A stretch of DNA of 64,000 bases, taken from the NCBI RefSeq assembly GCF_016906535.1, contig NC_057370.1, forward strand, positions 930,001 to 994,000. The letters are read 5' to 3'. Both the position numbers and the translations under genes were made by a program. This document shows positions 56,312-64,000 of this stretch, one piece after another (position 1 is the first letter of the stretch; every line of letters starts with the position of its first letter). A model generated the notes under the pieces. The model was not told where the DNA came from. It did not search any database and saw only the letters and a list, made by a program, of their open reading frames with translations. This DNA is from Rhizoctonia solani (Eukaryota; Basidiomycota; Agaricomycetes; Cantharellales; Ceratobasidiaceae).

Positions 56312-57661
56312 TATTGGGTTTGTGTAACGACATGTACATGAGGTGGCTGGGTTGTAGTATAGTATTATTTATATACTTTGGATCACGTGTTGACCATGAA
56401 CGATTTACGTTGGTTAAGTGTCCTCTGAGAAATGTTATATCAAGACATCGACAATATGTGCATTGGGTCAGAAGAATCATGTGTATACGGATTGAATACC
56501 ATCCCTGCACACCTGAAGGCATTTCTCATATACTTGGCGATTTGGAACCTAGAAAGGAAAATAATCATACCAAAAGCAGTTAGGTATGGTCTCATATAGA
56601 TGAGAATTCCTCACATCTACCAAGAATTGGAATTTTGAGCAAAAATATTCACTTCTACAATAGGGGAAATGATTTAATCTTCAGCGTTTTCAATACGTGA
56701 GCTATGTGCTAGTTATCGGATTGATCGATGCTCGGGCGACTCCCACACCACAGCCAATGGTGCATCTTCATAGTTGTTTGTGTTATCGCGGCGAACGTAT
56801 AAGCAGTATAGAGCATTAGTCGTAGTATTAGTGATATTGTGATTCATGATCACCGTGAGAGTTACCCAAGTTTGATTTAAATAAAACCCAACTAGTAGCA
56901 CGAAAGCTACTTTCCAAGGTTGCAAATGAATAGCTGCTGTACAGTTTCCTATTACCTCGAGTGTAAGTATGGTAATGACTCTGATAGGTATAACTATCAG
57001 AGTGTACTATATATAGAACTTCCTTTCACACCAGCGCAATTTGCGAACTAAGGGCAGCCGAATGGCCGACATGATCGCAACTACTTTAGGAAAATTTCCC
57101 AGCGGCCACCGTGGAATCATATATTAGCTATCATTGCCGTCGTAACTAAATGCAAGTGAATTTTAATGCTAAATCACCTTTATCAACTCAGTGGCCAGAA
57201 AACAAGAGCATAGTTGCAACAATCGGTCTCGGTTTCTAATGCCTCGAGGGTCAGGGGCGAACTCAGCCCACCTGAACATAGTGTCGGAGTTATCTGTCTT
57301 AACTACTTCGGTCTCAGTTTTCCGCCCGAGATCAAAAATTTAGCATAAGCGTTGTCTGTTGGTCTTGGCGATCATTCCGCTTGGTGTTGATATTTTTATC
57401 AGGCCGACGGTTGAGGAACGCTGGGAGTCGGCTGGCTGTATGCGGGGCGCTCGGTGTTCGGCTACATGATCTGTGTCCAAGTGACCATATGCATTTGGGC
57501 AGCATAGGTGTATCTTCATTTGTTCTTCAATATTCTCATATATGCGCTCTGAGGTATAAAATGAAGCCAAGCTCGAGCGATACCAGACATCGACAGCTAG
57601 CATTCGTATTCATTCAGCTACTTTTCAAAACTCTTTCAAACTCGCTTTTCACTTTGAAAAC
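56312..57661. other. intergenic, no gene recognised apart from a TATA box
   Basis: 1.35 kb without a recognised gene. The right end is the promoter of the secreted barrel protein. Confidence 0.45.
57555..57561 (+). promoter_or_regulatory. TATA box of the DPBB gene
   Basis: TATAAAA lies about 100 bp upstream of the ATG at 57662 and is followed by a pyrimidine-rich leader (57605-57655). This is a normal arrangement for a strongly induced fungal secreted protein. Confidence 0.5.
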
Positions 57662-58575
57662 ATGATATTCAACAAGGTCTTCGCCGTTGTTACTGCCGTT
57701 GTCGGAGCTAGCTCTTTGTTCGCCAGTGTGGCCGCTCTACCTGCCAACCTTACCGAGTCCGCAGTCGAAGCACGCTCAATCAACCCCAGTGGCACTCATA
57801 CTGGACAAGTACGTATCTCTCGGCTTTTAGATGCGTTTTACTTTTGATACTGATGCCTGCTATAGTTGACATACTGTATGCAAATATCTAAAAGTATTGC
57901 GCATATACGTAGCTAACATCTACTACGACAGTCTCGATCGGACTTGGGGCTTGCGGCTGGACGAACGTGAGTAACTTCTCTCTTAAAGCATGCTTCCACA
58001 GAGACTGACTCCTTCCCCATAGTCGGATACTGAATGTGAGAAATCTGCAGCGTGCCTTTTTGCAGCGAATAATAAACTTATATCATACAGGGGTTGCTGC
58101 TATTTCTCATGAGCTCTTCGACAACTGGCCAGGCTACGCTGGTAGGTTGCATATTTTACGACCTTTACGACCTGTCAACTAAACGCTTTTGTATAGGAGG
58201 AAACCCCAACAACAACCCTGTGTAAGTAATTGAGTCTGAGAGGTATACTTCGACGTGAAACTAAGCTAGGAAACAGCTGCACTACGCCCCACACTGCTGA
58301 CATTACCTGTGAGTATTCACCATTCACACCGCATTAGTGACACACAGAGCTCATAATTTTGTATAAAGATGGCGGCAAGACCATTCGCGTCGGGATTGTT
58401 GACCGTTGCGAAGGTTGTGCTCTCTGGGACCTTGATCTCTCGCCCTCTGCCTTCCAGCAGGTAATTTTATCCCGATCGTCTCATTTGCCCACAAACTCAA
58501 CCATATGATATGATAATCTAGTTCGCCCCGTTGGCTACCGGCCGTCTGTATGGTGCTACATGGCACTTCAATTAA
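57662..58575 (+). CDS. secreted RlpA/expansin-like double-psi beta-barrel protein
   Basis: Small secreted protein of the DPBB_1/RlpA-like family, related to barwin and expansins and often made by plant-associated basidiomycetes. The N-terminus MIFNKVFAVVTAVVGASSLFASVAA is a signal peptide (more than 20 residues, ending near VAALPAN). After splicing, the barrel reads LTYFSIGLGACGWTNSDTE, VAAISHELFDNWPGYAGGN and PNNNPVC. It continues ITYGGKTIRVGIVDRCEGC and then DLDLSPSAFQQFAPLATGRL, ending TWHFN. The conserved GACG, the VDRC-x-x-C motif and the aspartate (LDLSP) are all present. There are at least seven short exons, including micro-exons of 10 nt (57866-57875) and 13 nt (58023-58035). It may bind cell-wall polysaccharide, by family inference. 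Confidence 0.87.
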
Positions 58576-59758
58576 TGATTCGTAAGCTACTACGAGTCAT
58601 ATCGGTGCAAAGCTTGGCCGGCTGTAGAATTTTAGATGCAGATTGCACACAATGTATTAGACGAAATAGAGTGTACAATCTGACTTTGTTCTCTTTACTG
58701 GTAGCAAGTTGTGAATTCCTCAGTTCCACAATGCTGATACACCATTTGGTGGTCAGCCAAGACGGGGTGTGAATTTGGTATTGGATATAGTGCTTCCAGC
58801 GATTCCGCTGGAATCGAAGTATCTGAGAACTATTTTCGCCAGCCTTTGGATAGATTCTCATGGATACATATAGTATATTTATTAAAATGGGTTGGTATTC
58901 AACTTACAACTTGGCCTAGCACGCACGTACCCTTGTTGTAATCTATACTAATGTTGGGAAGATGTAGCTCGGACGTGAACGGCCGTGTGGGAGTTGACTC
59001 GGTCCTAAATGTTAGTGCTAAGGGACTCTTCAAAAGGATTAGTCGAGTGAATCTGCCATATAAGAGTAAGTTAGTGAAGTGCACCCCTTGCAAGCCGACA
59101 AGGTGATGTTTGTTGCATGGCTTGTATTCTGGTACTCCGAGCATTCGTCCAATTCCATCGTTTTCCAGGTACAATTGGGGTTGAGTGTGTAATCATTAGT
59201 TTGGTACAACATTCATTTAGTCATACATTGCGTGAAAGTCCAAATGGCCCACTAGTATAGATGCATACGGCAGTGATTCATCAAGCTTATGTTTCAAATA
59301 AATTAGCTCTTTGAATAGAGATAGGGTGGTCGGAGCGCTCTTTCCGTTCTTCATCGCTTTGTCCGACAAAATCCCTGAAACAATAGAAAAAATGTCCCGG
59401 AGCTTGGGTGGGGCCGGTCGGGATGCTATGACCTAGCGCGAAGTAAGCGCTGCCGATCTTCAAGCGATGATCATCAATTAGTCAGCCAAGCCAAAGTCAG
59501 GTGACTCAACGCGTTAATGTATGATATTTCTTAATTTTACTATAAACGAGCTCAGAAAAAGATATATATGGCTAAAATTAATTGAAGGGAGATTTATAGT
59601 GGTAGTACATAGGGTTAATATGGGACGAGATCAACTGAATACCAGATTCTGATTGGAGCCGAGGCACAGCCACCGACGCGTATCCATTGAAAATCGCGTT
59701 GATCGTGCGTGGACGCCACTTCAGACAGCAGACCGCAACCACCACATCTCGAAAAAAA
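58576..59758. other. intergenic, no confident gene
   Basis: 1.2 kb. The longest frame is a 91-codon minus-strand frame at 59174-58899 with no known motif and no support from neighbours. Confidence 0.4.
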
Positions 59759-62700
59759 ATGCCCCCGAGGAGACGAAGTGCCGCAGCATCTGCTGCAAGT
59801 TCCAAAACCTCTACTCGTGCCCCTTCTCGCAGCACTCGTTCGTCATCGAGCAAATCTACGCCCGCAACCAGCATAGCGCCGAGCTCCGAGGACGAAGCCA
59901 CCAAAAAGCCCACCAACACAAGGAAGCGCCGCCGCCAGGATGACATGGACAGTGATGCCATAGATGAGTCCGACAAGGAAAACGAGCCCGAAAACAAGTC
60001 CCGGGGTCGGAAAAAGCGTACAATTTCTAAGGTTATTATCGAGATTCCGGCCCCCCAAGAAACCGTCAAGGCCCCGAAAAAAGCTGCTCCCAAGGTAGGT
60101 TGGTTCACTTTGGGATCAGTGGCTGGGATTAATCCACCCACAGATTCCTGGGCCATCCCGCAACGCTCGTGCTCCGGCCAAATCACGACGATCAAGCGTC
60201 TTGGTTTCAGCCAGCAAAAACAGGCCCTCGCCTCCCGAAAAATCCGGATCCGAATCCGAACACGAATCTGAGGAAGACTCGGACGATGACAGTGGCTCAG
60301 AGTTTGATGGCTCCGACATTGAATTGGAAGACGCCCCCGAAGAGGAGTTGGCTCATATCAAGACCAAGTCTCAATCATCCAGGAGGAGGGCCAAGTCTAT
60401 GGACAGCGACGCACTTGACGATGGTTCGGATGAGAACGCTAGCGAGGACGAAGCGCTTATGTTGGAGGCTGCGATCCATGCTTCGTTGGCCCCTGATGTC
60501 GACGAGAACGGAGCTGGTCCTTCGAAATCTCGTCCGTCTGCTGCTACAGCACGCAACAAGGCTGCAGCTTTACGAGCGGCGGCGGCCGAACGTCGTCTTG
60601 GCGTCAAGAAAGCCGACTCTGGCTCGGATGAATTTGAACTCGACGATGGTGACGACGACGAAGAAAGTGCGGTGCTTACTGATGATTCGGATGAACCATT
60701 GAACAAGCCCGGGAAGTCTGCCAAGCAAACGAAGAAAACAGGCACCATGACGATTGCCCAAATGAGAGCCGAACGTCGCGCAGCGAAGGCCGCCTCCAGG
60801 TCCGAAATGGCGCCTATTGCCTCTGCGCTTAGGAAGAAACGGAAGGAACTCGGACGTAAATTGACTTGGGTAAAGTAATTCCATCTAGCGAACAGTTGCA
60901 TGTTCTGATATCATGCATTTTAGGCTGAGAGAACGTCGGTTATGTTGACGCTCCACCATCCTGAACTCGAGGACGTTTGGGGCGATCTCGAAAGGACAAT
61001 CAAACCTGTCGCCCCTCAGAAAGCCGACCAACCCGAAGGACTCAAGGTTACTTTGCTCCCGTTTCAACGGGAGAGTCTCTACTGGATGAGGAAGCAAGAA
61101 ACTGGGCCTTGGGCCGGTGGAATGTTGGCGGTAAGTTTGAGCCTATATTGCGCCCGACATGAATGATGAACTCGGCATTTAGGACGAAATGGGTATGGGT
61201 AAAACGATTCAAACCCTAGCGCTGCTTGTTAGCGATCGGCAGAAGCCCAATCTCGTAGTTGCGTGAGTCTTGGGTTTCACTGGTTTATTGTTCATGTCTG
61301 ACGATGACCACAGGCCCACTGTTGCTATCATGCAATGGAAAAACGAGATTGAAGCACACACTGAGGGTTTCAAGGTCTACATGTTCCATGGAGGATCTCG
61401 CGAGAAGAACATTAAAGAATTAGCGAAGTATGACATTGTCCTTACCAGTTACTCCGTTCTCGAATCGTCATTCCGTAAACAAATTTCGGGTTTCAAGCGC
61501 AAGGGCGAAATCGTCAAAGAGAAGAGCCCGTTGCATGCTCTCAATTGGCGCCGTATTATTGTGAGCTGAACTTAAGCCTTCTCGTGTTGAACATCATTTT
61601 AACCCTCCTACTTTCAGCTTGACGAGGCGCACAATATTAAGGAGCGGTCGACGAACACTGCCAAAGGGGCATTTGAACTGAAGGGGGATTACAGGTGGTG
61701 CTTATCTGGTACACCCCTTCAAAATCGTGTCGGAGAACTGTATAGTCTTGTTCGGTAAGTCGGGCTTCAAACACTTGCAGAACCAGACACTGGACATGCT
61801 ATCTAGATTTATCGGAGGAGACCCGTTCTCTTATTACTTTTGTAAACGCTGCCCTTGCAAATCATTGCATTGGCGTTTCTCTGACAAGAAAGGGTGCGAT
61901 GGTAAGTAATTTAGATAATCTCATGGTACAGGTGTGATGCTGAGAGCGTGTCGTTTCCAGACTGCGGACACTCTCCTATGAATCACACTTGCTTCTGGAA
62001 CAATGAAATTTTGACTCCTATTCAGAAGGTAAGAAATAATCGACTATGCATTGCATCAACGCTCATTCAGGACATTGCCAACAGAATGGCATGATCGGGC
62101 CAGGAGCTATTGCTTTCAAGAAGCTCAAGATTCTGCTGGACAGAATGATGCTTCGCCGTACCAAAGTATGTCTCTGCTTGCGATCATACCTTCAGTTGCT
62201 GATTTAGATATTCAAGGTCGAACGGGCTGATGACCTTGGGCTTCCTCCCCGCACCGTTGTCGTTCGCCGCGATTACTTTAGCCCTGAAGAGAAAGAATTA
62301 TACTTGTCGTTGTTCAGTGACGCTAAGCGCCAGTTTTCGTAAGTGTCATGCGTTACAGATGGAGAGCGGGTTTGCTAAAGTGGTGGGTTAGTACTTATGT
62401 TGATGCAGGAACTGTCTTGAACAGTGAGTTAAACGGTTACACCACGATCGGGCTTGGACTAATGCATTTATGATCTTAGACTATAGTAACATCTTCTCTT
62501 TGTGAGCCCCGCATTGCTGGTATAATTTAAAAATACTCATAATAAATTAGGCTAACCCGCATGCGACAAATGGCTTGCCATGTAAGTGTGCTTGTTAACA
62601 TGCATGTACTATTTCTGACCGTTTTCTCTTTAGCCTGACCTCGTGCTAAAGAGCAAGCGTAATGCGGACCTATCCGGTCACATAACCGAAGCTATGGTGT

Positions 62701-63986
62701 GCCGCTTGTGCAATGACCTTGCAGAAGATGCGATCCAGTCACGATGCAAGCACACATTCGATCGCGAATGTATCAAGCAATACTTGAATACGGCCATTGA
62801 ACAACAGGTACGAGATATAGTGATGTTCCCCGCATTGGGCGTGCCTCATTCAGCGATTACAGCCTGCTTGCCCGGTTTGCCATGTGCCTATTTCGATTGA
62901 CCTGGAAGGACCGGCTCTTGAACAAGACGAAGAAGCGACAGCCAAGGCTCGCCAGGGTATTCTAGGGCGTCTCGATGTCGATACTTGGCGTTCCTCTTCC
63001 AAAATTGAAGCCCTTATTGAGGAACTTGACACTCTTCGGCGCCAAGACGCTACAATCAAGTCGATTGTCTTTTCCCAGTTTGTCAATTTCTTAGATTTGA
63101 TTGCATTCAGGCTGCAACGAGCCGGTTTCTCGGTGAATAACATAATCAGCTCGAGGTTTACCATAGTCCTAACATATCAATTTCTAGATCTGTCGACTCG
63201 AGGGAAGCATGAGTCCCGAAGCCCGCAACAATACTATTCAACACTTTAGTAAGTGCCATTACGTTGACCGCCCTGGTTCGGTGATCTAATCTCAGTTTAG
63301 TGAACAATGTCGAAGTTACTGTGTTCCTGGTGTCACTAAAGGCTGGTGGTGTGGCTCTGAACTTGACAGAGGTCAGCCGGCATCTATGCTCTCGGACGTA
63401 TGTATCAACTGCTAATCGATCTCATGCTTTTCAGGCCTCCCGCGTGTATCTGATGGACAGTTGGTGGAATCCCGCTGTTGAATATCGTAAGAATCCTCGC
63501 TTAGCGAAACGGGCTCATCCCTTCTTACGCATTTCGGACATACAGAGGCAATGGACCGCATACATCGGCTCGGACAAAAGCGACCGGTCCAGGCTATCAA
63601 ATTGGTTGTCGAAGACAGTATAGAGAGTCGTATTGTCCAGGTAAGCGAATGCGTTCACGCAGTCAGGGCACGACAGCTAATTACCGTCACGAATAGCTTC
63701 AAGAGAAGAAGTCTGCGATGGTTGACGCTACTGTAAGTATGACTCGGGTTACGCTTGAAGTATGAGTACCTAATCACATGGCTGTGCGCGCAGTTGTCTG
63801 CTGATGACAATGCCATTGGAAGACTGACGCCCGAAGACGTGAGTAATGATCACCGAACTTGTTTGGAAACTCGGTCTGACAGTTATGGTTGTTTTTAGTT
63901 AAGTTTCTTGTTTAGGGTGAGATACGATAAGAGGGTTTCGGTAGCCGCTGTGCTAACTCCTTTTTTCCCCCTTTTTTTAGCTATAA
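59759..63986 (+). CDS. RAD16: RAD16-type SNF2 helicase with RING finger
   Basis: Rad16, with Rad7, performs global-genome nucleotide-excision repair and is also a ubiquitin-ligase subunit. The start [20 protein letters not shown] is followed by a long acidic/basic disordered region (59800-60860). The SNF2 core then has [32 protein letters not shown] (Walker A), [12 protein letters not shown] (DEAH box) and [21 protein letters not shown] cysteine-rich insert ([12 protein letters not shown]) lies before the conserved CACHPD-type motif MACHPDLVL. The RING is [20 protein letters not shown], with CPVCHVP. The helicase C half holds [47 protein letters not shown] and [12 protein letters not shown]. 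Splicing the last intron gives the end PEDLSFLFRL and a stop at 63984-63986, so the gene is complete. About 13 introns interrupt it. Confidence 0.93.
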
Positions 63987-64000
63987 GGACAAAAATATAT

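Noticed and set aside
58899..59174. 91-codon minus-strand frame
   Set aside because: No motif, no signal peptide, no splice continuation. It is compatible with a chance frame.

Overview
The window is nuclear DNA of a filamentous basidiomycete, most likely an Agaricomycete. The reasons are very dense short spliceosomal introns (about 40-100 nt), very short exons, a FunK1-type fungal protein kinase, two class I hydrophobins, a DUF2235 hydrolase and an expanded family of RING-IBR-RING (RBR) ubiquitin ligases. A Rhizoctonia-like (Cantharellales) genome is my guess and I cannot prove it from the sequence. No rRNA, tRNA, CRISPR array or virus was recognised.

Layout. 0-5.6 kb: a FunK1 kinase, then a divergent pair of class I hydrophobin genes. 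One of the pair is invisible as an ORF and was recovered only by splicing. 5.7-20.3 kb: a packed housekeeping block of RIX1 (ribosome maturation), ATG29 (autophagy), DDI1 (ubiquitin shuttle and protease), an FAH-family hydrolase, SPT3 (SAGA), COA3 (cytochrome oxidase assembly), an RNase III and NOP14 (40S biogenesis). Many of these are divergent pairs with very short shared promoters. 20.3-24.7 kb: a hAT transposase remnant, a tiny five-exon gene for a COX VIIa-like subunit, and YAF9. 24.7-28.1 kb: a long disordered protein with a canonical PCNA-binding motif.

28.4-39.7 kb: five tandem RBR E3 ligase genes on the plus strand, with conserved introns and divergent low-complexity N-termini. The third has a stop codon inside the IBR domain. 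A sixth copy lies inverted at 48.1-49.3 kb. Between them are a PAPS reductase carrying two one-base homopolymer frameshifts and a kinesin-3 gene whose P-loop is split over three micro-exons. 50.4-64 kb: a DUF2235 hydrolase, an HMG-box protein, a WW/Gly-rich protein, a secreted double-psi beta-barrel protein and a complete RAD16-type SNF2/RING helicase.

The points most worth a second look are the hydrophobin pair, the RBR array with its decaying copy, the clustered micro-exons, the three inferred GC-AG introns and the hidden COX VIIa-like gene. Exon joins were made by eye, from splice consensus and family conservation. Coordinates are therefore gene spans from start codon to stop codon, and several N-termini are uncertain where stated.
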